This document shows, piece by piece, positions 27,590-35,677 of a DNA stretch of 64,000 bases. The translations under genes were made by a program, and so were the position numbers. This DNA is from Emergencia timonensis (GTDB taxonomy: Bacteria > Bacillota > Clostridia > Peptostreptococcales > Anaerovoracaceae): assembly GCF_900086585.1 (NCBI RefSeq), contig NZ_FLKM01000008.1, forward strand, positions 248,001 through 312,000, given 5' to 3'. The notes beneath the pieces are model-generated. The model searched no databases. It was not told where the DNA came from and worked only from the letters and a program-made list of their open reading frames with translations. How positions within the stretch are numbered: the stretch's first letter is position 1; each line of letters begins with the position of its first letter.

Positions 27590-29002
27590 TCATACAGCCT
27601 TTTCTTTGACTGCTGTTTTTTCTTTAAAGATGGCAATCCCAGTGCAAGCATAAAAGATAGCGATTAATGGACAGAGAATTGCCAGAAACGCATAAGGTGC
27701 GTATTGTAAGACCTCCACACCCAGCACCCCGGAAACAAAAATACCGGTAGTAGACCACGGAATTAGGAAAGTAAATATGGTCCCGCCGTCCTCCAATGTT
27801 CGTGACAGAACTCTTTTCTCCACGCCCTGCTTGGTATAAGCTTCTTTCATCACTTGTCCAGGCAGCAGAATTGCAATATACTGACTAGCTGTCAACACGG
27901 TTGTGACCAAACAGGTCGCAAGAGTCGTCAGCACCAACGACCTTGGACTCCTGATAAAGATTTCCATTTTGCTGAGAATAACAGATAACACGCCCATTCT
28001 CTGCAGAATTTCGCCCAGTCCCAGAGCCAGCAGCGCTAGCGAAGATGTACTCATCATCCCCATAATACCTCCTCTATTCAGAAGCCGATCCACGTCTGCG
28101 TTGCCGCTTTCCAGGGAAAACCCATTGCCTAATGCATTGAGAATTACCTGATAATCGTAGTGTCCCATCTGAAAAATAAAGGCTGCAACAGTTCCAGCAA
28201 CAGCACCCAGAAGCAAGGCAATCAGCGGCGGCATCTTCTTAATTGCCAGAACAATCGTAAGTAGCGGTACGATGAGAAGCAACGGATTAATATTAAAATG
28301 CATACGCAATGTATCGTTAATTGCGTCAATAGCTGATGTATCCATGGCTGCACCGCCGATTTGGATGCCGATGACGGTGTAGATAATAGCAGCAATAACT
28401 GTTGCAGGCACTGTCGTGTAGAGCATGGAGTTGATATGCTTAAAAATATCTGTTCCCGCAACTGCAGGCGCTAAATTCGTCGTATCAGAGAAAGGCGACA
28501 TCTTATCACCGAAGATTGCCCCCGACACCACCATTCCCGCCGTCAAACCGGGATTAATATGCAGCCCCAGACCGATTCCCATAAAAGCGACCCCCAGAGT
28601 CGCAATGGCTGAATAAGAGCTGCCTACAAAGAAGGAAATGATACAGCAGATAAAAAAACCTACTACTAAAAATACCTTTGGCGACAGAATTTCCAAGCCA
28701 TAATAGATAATTGTCGGCACAATTCCCGATACAATCCAGGAACCAATTACCGTTCCTACTGTCATCAGAATCAAGGCGACTAATACTGCATTTTTACAGC
28801 CTTCTATGAAGAAATCCTGTAAGTCCTCTTTGGTAAATCCACTGATTAATGCAATGATGCCCATTGCCAGGATTGCCAGCAGAAAAACCACATGGGTAGA
28901 AATCTGCAGGACGATGAATCCGCCTATCAGCACCAGGGCTAAAGCAATCATCGCTACCGCCGCCATGGCTACAGAAACTTTCTTTTCTTTTGTATTTTCC
29001 AT
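27590..29002 (-). CDS. NhaC-family Na+/H+ antiporter
   Basis: 470 residues, about eleven to twelve membrane segments. The start ATG at 29000-29002 follows GGAGGAAC. Seen: GSWIVSGIVPTIIYYGLEIL, VGSSYSAIATLGVAFMGIG, SGAIFGDKMSPFSDTTNLAPAV (signature loop) and EDGGTIFTFLIPWSTTGIF. Known: NhaC exchangers move Na+ against H+; relatives (for example malate/lactate antiporters) exchange organic acids. Given its place at the end of a catabolic operon, it may carry the substrate or product instead. Confidence 0.85.
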   Translation of the reverse strand: MENTKEKKVSVAMAAVAMIALALVLIGGFIVLQISTHVVFLLAILAMGIIALISGFTKEDLQDFFIEGCKNAVLVALILMTVGTVIGSWIVSGIVPTIIYYGLEILSPKVFLVVGFFICCIISFFVGSSYSAIATLGVAFMGIGLGLHINPGLTAGMVVSGAIFGDKMSPFSDTTNLAPAVAGTDIFKHINSMLYTTVPATVIAAIIYTVIGIQIGGAAMDTSAIDAINDTLRMHFNINPLLLIVPLLTIVLAIKKMPPLIALLLGAVAGTVAAFIFQMGHYDYQVILNALGNGFSLESGNADVDRLLNRGGIMGMMSTSSLALLALGLGEILQRMGVLSVILSKMEIFIRSPRSLVLTTLATCLVTTVLTASQYIAILLPGQVMKEAYTKQGVEKRVLSRTLEDGGTIFTFLIPWSTTGIFVSGVLGVEVLQYAPYAFLAILCPLIAIFYACTGIAIFKEKTAVKEKAV

Positions 29003-29015
29003 TTTAGTTCCTCCC

Positions 29016-29699
29016 CTATTCAAGGTAATATACATCATTCATCTTTGCAATCTTCTTTTCAAAAGACATGATTTCTGTCAAAGGAAGATTCCTTTCAAAT
29101 CCCGCCTTGTCAATTTCGTTGTATTGCTCATAGGTTTCAGCCAGCAAAATCAGCTTATCAGCAAAGTCATAGGGAATGACAACGATACCGTCGCCATTGG
29201 CCAAAATTAAATCACCGGGGCAGACCACCGTGCCGCCGCAGCAAATTGGCACATTGACGTCACCTTTGAACCCGCAAATCTTCGTTGTCAGATTGGACTG
29301 CCCTTTAGAGAACACGGGGAATCCGCAGGCTTTGATTTCTTCTGAATCTGTATTCGGTCCGTCCACAACGACAGCCGCTAAACCGAAACGTTTTGCTGTC
29401 AGGGTGGTCATTTCTCCCCAACAGGCGTGGCGCTTCTCTCCCTGCATGTCAATAACCAGTACGTCCCCCGGCTTAGAATAAGTCATGGCTTTATATACCA
29501 TGGTCGAATCTGTAGCTGGAATGCGTGCGGTAATTGCCGTACCTACAACGTACATGCACTTTTCCTTATTCAAGGGAACAATGTCGTTATTCATAAAGCC
29601 GAATTCCAGGGCATGTCCCAGTTCACTAGGACTGATCTTTTTAAACCGGTCTATCAAAGTTTTGTCCAGCCGCCTTACTTTGGTGTTTATAATATTCAT
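29016..29699 (-). CDS. RraA-family protein (HMG/CHA aldolase-like)
   Basis: 227 residues. Seen: GTAITARIPATDSTMVYKAM, GDVLVIDMQGEKRHACWGEM, AAVVDGPNTDSEEIKACGFPVF and LANGDGIVVIP, the fold pattern of the RraA/demethylmenaquinone methyltransferase-like family. Known: members include 4-hydroxy-4-methyl-2-oxoglutarate aldolase and oxaloacetate decarboxylase. In an operon with two amidohydrolases it may split or decarboxylate a keto-acid product. The usual R-D motif reads as G-P here (VVDGPNTD where VVDGxxRD is common), which could mean altered chemistry. Confidence 0.8.
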   Translation of the reverse strand: MNIINTKVRRLDKTLIDRFKKISPSELGHALEFGFMNNDIVPLNKEKCMYVVGTAITARIPATDSTMVYKAMTYSKPGDVLVIDMQGEKRHACWGEMTTLTAKRFGLAAVVVDGPNTDSEEIKACGFPVFSKGQSNLTTKICGFKGDVNVPICCGGTVVCPGDLILANGDGIVVIPYDFADKLILLAETYEQYNEIDKAGFERNLPLTEIMSFEKKIAKMNDVYYLE

Positions 29700-29714
29700 C
29701 TGTCAGCCTCCATC

Positions 29715-30443
29715 TTACCTGTAATATTCTTCTATAAATTGAACGATTCTATCGACGCTGCGCTCAACAATGATTTTTCCCTTTTCAGCAGTTCCCTTTG
29801 TCCCATCGCCCAACGTGCCCGTGTCCGTATATTTATCAAATTTAATATACTGCTTAAATTCCGGAAACTTGTCTTCAAAGAGTTCCGCAGTGTAAACAGC
29901 TTCTTCGTCGTGGACCAGCTCAGGGGTCAGATACTTCAGCACTGAAGTGCCCGCTTCGCTGGCATGGCCATGAGCCATCATGCCGCTATATTCGCACACC
30001 CCTTCACAGTAGGGCTGAATAAACCGCCACCAATCCATAGATGCACAGCGAATCTGGTACTTGTCTTCCAACTCCCAGCCCAGCTGTGTAATCATAAAGA
30101 CATTGCTGACATGAGTATTGAGGAAGAAGAGTTTCTTAAAGTCCCAGCGTATCAGACTCAGGCAGACATCCTCCAGATAACCCTTAAAATGCTCCGGTTT
30201 TATGACCATCGTACCGGGAAATTCCGGGGTCAGCAGTGAAAGGGAGTCTCCCATCTCAATGGTTGGTGTCACTAGAAGATCCAGTTTCTCGCCGACCATG
30301 TCCGCTACTTTGTCGGCCACGATGGCGTCGCCGCCCATGGGCAGATGGGGTCCGTAAACCTCAATCGCGCCTGTGGGTATGATAACCGGTTTTTCTTTAT
30401 CCAGCTCTTTAAATTGTTTCCAGCTCAGGTTTTTTAGCCTCAT
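29715..30443 (-). CDS. Creatininase-family amidohydrolase
   Basis: 242 residues. Seen: GAIEVYGPHLPMGGDA, with the metal-binding Glu, His and Asp of the creatininase family, NTHVSNVFM in the place of the usual NxHGGN, and HGHASEAGTSVLKYL carrying the last metal Glu. Known: the family opens cyclic or linear amides (creatinine, formamides, mycofactocin precursor) with a binuclear metal site. Context with a nitrilase and nearby arginine genes suggests a guanidino or lactam compound, but this is inference. Confidence 0.85.
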   Translation of the reverse strand: MRLKNLSWKQFKELDKEKPVIIPTGAIEVYGPHLPMGGDAIVADKVADMVGEKLDLLVTPTIEMGDSLSLLTPEFPGTMVIKPEHFKGYLEDVCLSLIRWDFKKLFFLNTHVSNVFMITQLGWELEDKYQIRCASMDWWRFIQPYCEGVCEYSGMMAHGHASEAGTSVLKYLTPELVHDEEAVYTAELFEDKFPEFKQYIKFDKYTDTGTLGDGTKGTAEKGKIIVERSVDRIVQFIEEYYR

Positions 30444-30455
30444 TTTATGCCTCCT

Positions 30456-31250
30456 TTACTTCACTTCATAGAGTTCAGGCCGCCTGTTTTGGTAGGTCGG
30501 CACCTGGCTTCTGACCGTCTGCTGATAGTTCATATCCAAGATGCCGTACATAATGCCTTCCTGGTCCGAAACCTTCGAAACTATCAGACCGCAAGGGTCA
30601 GCAATGCAGCTTCGTCCAAAAAAGTGTTCGTTATATTGGTTCAGTGCTACCACATAGAGCAGATTGTCAAGGGCCGCAGACTGCACCAAAACGTCCCATT
30701 GATCGTGGCGCGGCGTATAGAAGGCGGATGGCACAAACAGCACCTCGATGCCCTTTAGCGCAAGCGTACGTAAGTAGTCCGGAAAACGCAGCTCGTAGCA
30801 GATAGCGATTCCAGCTTTTCCAAAATCAAAATCAACAATGCCAATATCCGCCCCAGCATCTACAGTGTCCGACTCCTTTGATGTAAAGGCATCAAAAAGA
30901 TGCGTTTTGCTGTAGTCACCAATCAACTGTCCCTCTCTGTCAATGCACAGACAGGTATTCAGCAGCTTATCCCCTTTTATCAGGGGATAACTTCCGGTGA
31001 TGATATTCACATGATGCTTTTTTGCACATTTGGAAAACTCGTTAAAAAACTCTGAATCCAGCACTTCGCCAATATAGCTGCGATTCTCTTTTGTCGGATT
31101 GGAATAGTAAAGCTCCGGCAGGCAGATTACGTCAATCTTCTTGTATCTTTCAAAACCCTCTTCAATTAACTCCAAAGCCCGTCTCAAGTTGTCGTGTTTG
31201 TCCTCGGTCATCCCTATCTGGATGCCCATTACACTGATTTCTCTTTTCAT
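30456..31250 (-). CDS. Nitrilase-superfamily hydrolase, copy 2
   Basis: 264 residues. Seen: triad positions in VICLPELYYSNPT, GDYSKTHLFDAF and AGIAICYELRFPDYLRT. Paralogue of the 21183-21974 gene. First gene of the sigma-54 operon, 24 nt after the predicted transcription start. Known role: amide or carbamoyl C-N cleavage. Here it should act with the creatininase-family enzyme on the same substrate or in sequence. Confidence 0.87.
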   Translation of the reverse strand: MKREISVMGIQIGMTEDKHDNLRRALELIEEGFERYKKIDVICLPELYYSNPTKENRSYIGEVLDSEFFNEFSKCAKKHHVNIITGSYPLIKGDKLLNTCLCIDREGQLIGDYSKTHLFDAFTSKESDTVDAGADIGIVDFDFGKAGIAICYELRFPDYLRTLALKGIEVLFVPSAFYTPRHDQWDVLVQSAALDNLLYVVALNQYNEHFFGRSCIADPCGLIVSKVSDQEGIMYGILDMNYQQTVRSQVPTYQNRRPELYEVK

Positions 31251-31285
31251 CTCGACCTCCTCGTTGGTGAACTACTAATACTAAT

Positions 31286-31301
31286 AGCAATCCTCGTGCC
31301 A
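31286..31301 (-). promoter_or_regulatory. Sigma-54 promoter of the nitrilase-creatininase-rraA-nhaC operon
   Basis: Minus strand reads TGGCAC-GAGGA-TTGCT, a full match to the -24/-12 consensus, 36 bp before the ATG. Confidence 0.9.
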
Positions 31302-31408
31302 AGATGAAAACAAAAGTCCGAAACGGCTGATTTGCAACAGTAATAGCAAGTAGCAACTTATGCAGACGCCAGCAGTTTTCTAGTTATTGAATACATTTAA
31401 GACAAATC

Positions 31409-31420
31409 TTGAAATTTCAA
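31409..31420. promoter_or_regulatory. TTGAAATTTCAA palindrome, possible activator site
   Basis: Perfect 12-bp palindrome about 125 bp upstream of the -12 element. The identical 12-mer occurs at 58590-58601, upstream of the other minus-strand sigma-54 promoter of a hydrolase gene. Confidence 0.35.
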
Positions 31421-31490
31421 CATTTATATTGGGTACATTTTATACAATTTGAACGCAGCAGCAAAAAAGGAGCTGTCCCATTAACGAAAG

Positions 31491-31530
31491 AACGGCGCAA
31501 AGCATTGTTTTTTAAGTGCTTTACGCCGTT
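31491..31530. other. Hairpin in the 31250-31816 gap
   Basis: AACGGCGCAAAGCA (31491-31504) / TGCTTTACGCCGTT (31517-31530), 14 pairs with one mismatch. It repeats the ACGGCG core of the terminator at 31690-31737 and could be a second terminator for the arginine operon. The remainder of this gap shows no gene. Confidence 0.55.
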
Positions 31531-31689
31531 TGAAATTAGATTCAGGAGTCAAATTCATCGTTTTTAATAGAATCTCAGGATTTATGGACGGTATTTTACT
31601 TCTAGAATGTCATCCTCTAAAGGTATCATTCATTATTTTTCTAATGTGTATAGTATAGTAAATTGCTTCGATTAAAATCGTTTTCATCA

Positions 31690-31737
31690 GCAAAAAAACG
31701 GCGTAACGGTCTCCAAAAATAGACGTTTACGCCGTTT
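31690..31737 (-). terminator. Terminator after the RocB-like gene
   Basis: ACGGCGTAACG (31698-31708) pairs with CGTTTACGCCGT (31724-31735); the minus strand then runs TTTTTTT. Ends the DDAH-to-RocB operon. Confidence 0.75.
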
Positions 31738-31815
31738 AGGCTGATCCATCTGGTCTTTAAGGGCAGTTCACCTGGCTTTGTGCAACAATCTCTTTGATAT
31801 CAATGTACTTTTATT

Positions 31816-33495
31816 TTAGTTGTCTTCTCCTTTCAGCAGCATTTTGATCGCCGCATCCAGTATATGAGGCGTTCTCTCGTAGAGGTCTTCTTTGTAGACT
31901 CTCTCTGTCAGCTTGTGGAAGTCCTTGCCCCACGGCCCGATGTTGATGCCCGCCATGGAGATCTCTTTGATTTCCTCAAATGGGATATCGTAGTATTGAC
32001 CCAGCAGCGGCATGGAATCGGCCACAGAAGCCCTCTGCTTCTGTGGGTCGTCTATATTAATGTAGCTCAAGTCGCAGATGCCGGTATAGAAGTATTCTTT
32101 GGTGTATTCCTGATGATATACTTCCTGCGCATAGACTGACAGCTTTTCACTCATGCCGCGCGCTGCCGGCGCGATACCATCAAAATAGATGTTTGACACG
32201 TTAGGATAGTATGGAGGCAGCAAGCCGTAGACCACCCTCGGCGAAATATCCTCAATATAGTCGTAGATTTTTTCAATGAGACAGAAGTTCCCCTCTATCA
32301 TATTGATTTTACCGGCTTCCATGTCTTTGAGAATTTCCTGCAACGCTGTCTCGTATTCTCTGACAAGGGACTCTCCGCCGTTTGCCTTCGCCTCTTCGTA
32401 CAGCTCCTTAAAGTTGACCACTTTGGCAGACCATGGCAGTGGTTTCACCGTCTGCCCTGTCTTCTGGCAGAAGGCAGCATAATTGCGGTTCATCCTGTCG
32501 ATGACTGTGCTGAATCCCTCCTGGCAGACTCTCTTCACCTCAGACAGCAGCTCAGAAGGCGTCTGCTTCAAGGTGAGAACGCTGAAGCAGCCGCGTGCTG
32601 TCAGCGGCATGGACACGTCGTAGCGGTCTTTACTGTCTTTCATGTAAAGCCAGGTCGGCGGGGGCGCCGCTTCCCCGTTTACTGCATCAGCAAAGTCCAT
32701 GTTGATTTCTGTACGAGTCACGATTTCAGACAGAACTGATACCGGATTGAGGCCTTCGAAAACCTTGCCCGCATGGGAGAGAAATCCCCTCACATATACA
32801 AAGGGCATCATCTTGCCAACAGTTCCCTCAGAGAAAACGCCTTTGCTAAAGTCCTTTCTCTGATGAGGTTCAGAGTTTATCATCATGATATATTCTAAAT
32901 CATATTTCTTTTTCAATTCTGCAAGCAGCTTTGCAGCAGCCCTCATTCCTGCAGAGAGGTTTTCCTCATCGGGTACGCCGATGACGATGACATTGCCGTC
33001 AAAGTCCGCAAGTTCGCTGTAGCTTTCCAATAAAGCATACTGAATGGAGCCCCCGGCTTTCATGTCGCAGCCTCCACGGCAGAACAAAAAAGTATCTTCC
33101 TCCAGATCCTTTTGTGCATCTTCAGGCAGCATATCCTTGTGGAGAAGCAGTTCTTTCCTGAGCTGGTCAGGGGAAAAGGCGAACGATTTAAGTGTTTTAA
33201 AATCTTCGATATCCACGATATCGTAATGATGAACGAGAGTTACTGTTCTTTTCCCTTTTCCCTTTACCATGGCCCAGCATACATTTCTTTTGAGAGGATC
33301 ATTTTCAAGGGGATAGGTTCCCCAGAATTCATGATGTTCTCTGAAATAGGTAACTTGGTTAAAATGATTTTCGAAAAAGTTTTCTATTTCTCTTTCTTTT
33401 TCTGTATTTGTAAAGCTTTGAATTTTGACATATTCATAAAGTATTTCCTTAATTCTGCCGCCCAATACGGCAAAATCGATGTCGTGGTTTTTCAT
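31816..33495 (-). CDS. RocB-like M20-family peptidase/hydrolase
   Basis: 559 residues from ATG 33493-33495 (GAGGTAA upstream); this start overlaps the end of the previous gene by a few bases less than the longer frame. Seen: the metal-binding VTLVHHYDIVDIED, FLFCRGGCDMKAG and VIGVPDEENLSAGMRAA, consistent with M20 peptidases, plus a long C-terminal region like RocB. Known: rocB accompanies arginine catabolism genes in Bacillus; its reaction is not settled. Last gene of the operon. Confidence 0.82.
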   Translation of the reverse strand: MKNHDIDFAVLGGRIKEILYEYVKIQSFTNTEKEREIENFFENHFNQVTYFREHHEFWGTYPLENDPLKRNVCWAMVKGKGKRTVTLVHHYDIVDIEDFKTLKSFAFSPDQLRKELLLHKDMLPEDAQKDLEEDTFLFCRGGCDMKAGGSIQYALLESYSELADFDGNVIVIGVPDEENLSAGMRAAAKLLAELKKKYDLEYIMMINSEPHQRKDFSKGVFSEGTVGKMMPFVYVRGFLSHAGKVFEGLNPVSVLSEIVTRTEINMDFADAVNGEAAPPPTWLYMKDSKDRYDVSMPLTARGCFSVLTLKQTPSELLSEVKRVCQEGFSTVIDRMNRNYAAFCQKTGQTVKPLPWSAKVVNFKELYEEAKANGGESLVREYETALQEILKDMEAGKINMIEGNFCLIEKIYDYIEDISPRVVYGLLPPYYPNVSNIYFDGIAPAARGMSEKLSVYAQEVYHQEYTKEYFYTGICDLSYINIDDPQKQRASVADSMPLLGQYYDIPFEEIKEISMAGINIGPWGKDFHKLTERVYKEDLYERTPHILDAAIKMLLKGEDN

Positions 33496-33512
33496 CGCAT
33501 TACCTCGTATTC

Positions 33513-34388
33513 TTATTTTCTGCACACAGGACAAGTCAGGCAGGTCGGTCCGCCAGTTCCCCTATATGAGAGTTCTTTTCCTTCATATGTATATACGATA
33601 ACACCAGCATCCTCGATTTTCTTTTGGATGTCGGGACAGCCCTCGATCAAAATGCACTTTCCGGGTTCCAACGCCAATAAGTTGGTGCCTAGGTAATCAT
33701 ATTCATCATCGTTGCACTCAATCAGCTGAATACCTCTGTCGATCAAGTATTCTCTGAAAAATACCGGCATGTATTTAGAATAGACTACCGCCTTATCAGT
33801 ATCCACAAAGCTGATGATGCTCATCAAGTGCAGGCAGGCTTCTTCTCCGTCTCCATGAGGCATCGGCACGACAATGTATTCGTCGATAAAATCCTTCGTC
33901 AATTCTTTAAACTGTCTGATTCCTTCATCATTAGTTCTGTAACCGCGTCCGATCGCCACAGTCTTTTCGTCAATCCAGAGAACGTCGCCGCCTTCCATCT
34001 TTCCAGGAGCGGAGATATATCCGAGAGTCGGTACTCCGTTAGCTGTGAGAAATTCTTCTGTCGCCAGGCGTTCTTTGCTTCTCAACTCTTTGCCCATCGG
34101 AAAATAGATAGCGCCTTTGCTGGTCACCTTCAGAGAGTCGTGGGTATAGATGGAATCGAGACCCGTCCTCTCATCATAAGGCAGGTAGTATACATTTTCT
34201 ACGTTGTCCTTGATGATTTTTTCAAACTCCGCGTATTCTTCTAATACTTTCTCATAATCAGGGCAGCCGTAATATTTAAATTTTTCCCAAGTCGCGTTTA
34301 GATTTTCCTGGCTGACAAAAGCAGCGTCCGGGCGTTTAATCATAATCGTATCGATTTTCTTTACCATACTCTGACATCCATAATTCAT
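33513..34388 (-). CDS. Pentein-family guanidino hydrolase (arginine deiminase/DDAH-like)
   Basis: 291 residues. Seen: YTHDSLKVTSKGAIYFPMG, GKMEGGDVLW (substrate-binding Glu-Asp), GDGEEACLHLMSIISFVD (catalytic His) and the C-terminal nucleophile region GTGGPTCLTCPV. Known: penteins attack the guanidinium carbon through a Cys to release ammonia or amine and a ureido product, or transfer the amidino group. It is distinct from the DDAH at 37143-37919, so the operon has two penteins with presumably different substrates. Confidence 0.82.
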   Translation of the reverse strand: MNYGCQSMVKKIDTIMIKRPDAAFVSQENLNATWEKFKYYGCPDYEKVLEEYAEFEKIIKDNVENVYYLPYDERTGLDSIYTHDSLKVTSKGAIYFPMGKELRSKERLATEEFLTANGVPTLGYISAPGKMEGGDVLWIDEKTVAIGRGYRTNDEGIRQFKELTKDFIDEYIVVPMPHGDGEEACLHLMSIISFVDTDKAVVYSKYMPVFFREYLIDRGIQLIECNDDEYDYLGTNLLALEPGKCILIEGCPDIQKKIEDAGVIVYTYEGKELSYRGTGGPTCLTCPVCRK

Positions 34389-34483
34389 AATTCATATACC
34401 TCCATAATTTGTTTTTGATACGCAATCAAGGAATGCATTTCTACACTCCCTGATTATCACATGTGAACATGTTCTTTTCTATT

Positions 34484-35659
34484 TTAATAGCCTCGATAGG
34501 CCTTGTGGTCCGCCTTGATCTGCTGGAGCAGCTGCGGGTTGCCGTACATTTTTGCGGTCATGCAAAGGAGCAGAGACGCAGAGTTTTTGATGGCATCATG
34601 AGCGCCTTGTGTGGTCATCGCATCAGCAAACTCCTGGGTGTGGCAGTTTTCTTCTATACCGATTCCCATCATAGGATGAAATGCAGGACATCTGTAGTCC
34701 ACATTTCCGATATCGGAGGAGCCTTTCATTCCCGACTGATTTGCACACGGAATCCCCAGTTCGTCATAGCTTTCACGCATCAGTTTTTCTCCCAATTTAC
34801 TGATATACAGCTCGTGGAAGGGTTCCCCAACAGGAAACATCTCCACTTCTGTCCGTGTCGCCAAGGCTGCCGCTCTGGCACAGTCCTTCACCCAAGCCGT
34901 GATATCATTGAGGTCTTCTCTGCGGGGAGCTCTGGTTAAAAATTCAACTTCTGCAAACTCCGGCACGATATTGGACGCTTCGCCGCCGTTTTTGATAAAG
35001 CCGTGCATGCGCGCTTCTTCAATGACATGCTGCCGCATCATATCAGTTGCATCCAGGAATAACCTGGCGGCGTTGAGGGCGTTTCTGCCCTTTTCCGGCG
35101 CCGCGGCTGCATGAGCCGGCTGTCCATGCCATTTGAAGCCCAAGCCATCGAGAGCAATGAACTCTGACGTCGCTGTACTGAATGGTCCCATATGGACCAT
35201 GGCGGCAAAATCATATCCGTCAAAGACGCCTTTGTCCGCCATCAAACACTTGGTACCGTTGATTTCTTCATCAGGTGTGCCGATGATGTCTACTCCAAAA
35301 TCTAACTGGTCTCTCACCTCATTCAAGGCCAGAGCTGCGAGGACGCTGGAACTGCCGCTGGCACAGTGGCCGCAGGCATGCCCCAGACCTCTCAGTGCAT
35401 CATACTCTGCAAGAAGCGCCATCCTTTCTTTTTTCTCTGGGTTGATAACACCCTTAAAGGCCGTATCAAATCCAGCAAAAGGATATTCTGTCTCTATACC
35501 GTGCTTTCTCAACAGGTCTACGATGGCGGCGGAGCTGTGAAACTCCGCGCTTCCGATTTCCGGGTTTTCCGCCATATAGTCGTTTAATGCATTGATCTCT
35601 TCTCTATAGCTGTCAATTTTCGGCAGCAACAGCTCCTTTAATTGCTTCTCGTCTAACAT
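34484..35659 (-). CDS. M20-family amidohydrolase (AbgB/carboxypeptidase-like)
   Basis: 391 residues. Seen: LGHACGHCASGSSSVLAALAL (metal-binding His with Cys), GTPDEEINGTKCLMADKGVFDG, AAMVHMGPF and a dimerisation-domain HGQPAHAAAAPEKGRNAL. Known: this subgroup cleaves N-acyl amino acids or aminobenzoyl-glutamate-type amides. Lies between the YfcC carrier and the second pentein, so it may release arginine, ornithine or citrulline from an N-acyl derivative. Confidence 0.83.
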   Translation of the reverse strand: MLDEKQLKELLLPKIDSYREEINALNDYMAENPEIGSAEFHSSAAIVDLLRKHGIETEYPFAGFDTAFKGVINPEKKERMALLAEYDALRGLGHACGHCASGSSSVLAALALNEVRDQLDFGVDIIGTPDEEINGTKCLMADKGVFDGYDFAAMVHMGPFSTATSEFIALDGLGFKWHGQPAHAAAAPEKGRNALNAARLFLDATDMMRQHVIEEARMHGFIKNGGEASNIVPEFAEVEFLTRAPRREDLNDITAWVKDCARAAALATRTEVEMFPVGEPFHELYISKLGEKLMRESYDELGIPCANQSGMKGSSDIGNVDYRCPAFHPMMGIGIEENCHTQEFADAMTTQGAHDAIKNSASLLLCMTAKMYGNPQLLQQIKADHKAYRGY

Positions 35660-35677
35660 TTCCTCTATACCTTTCTA

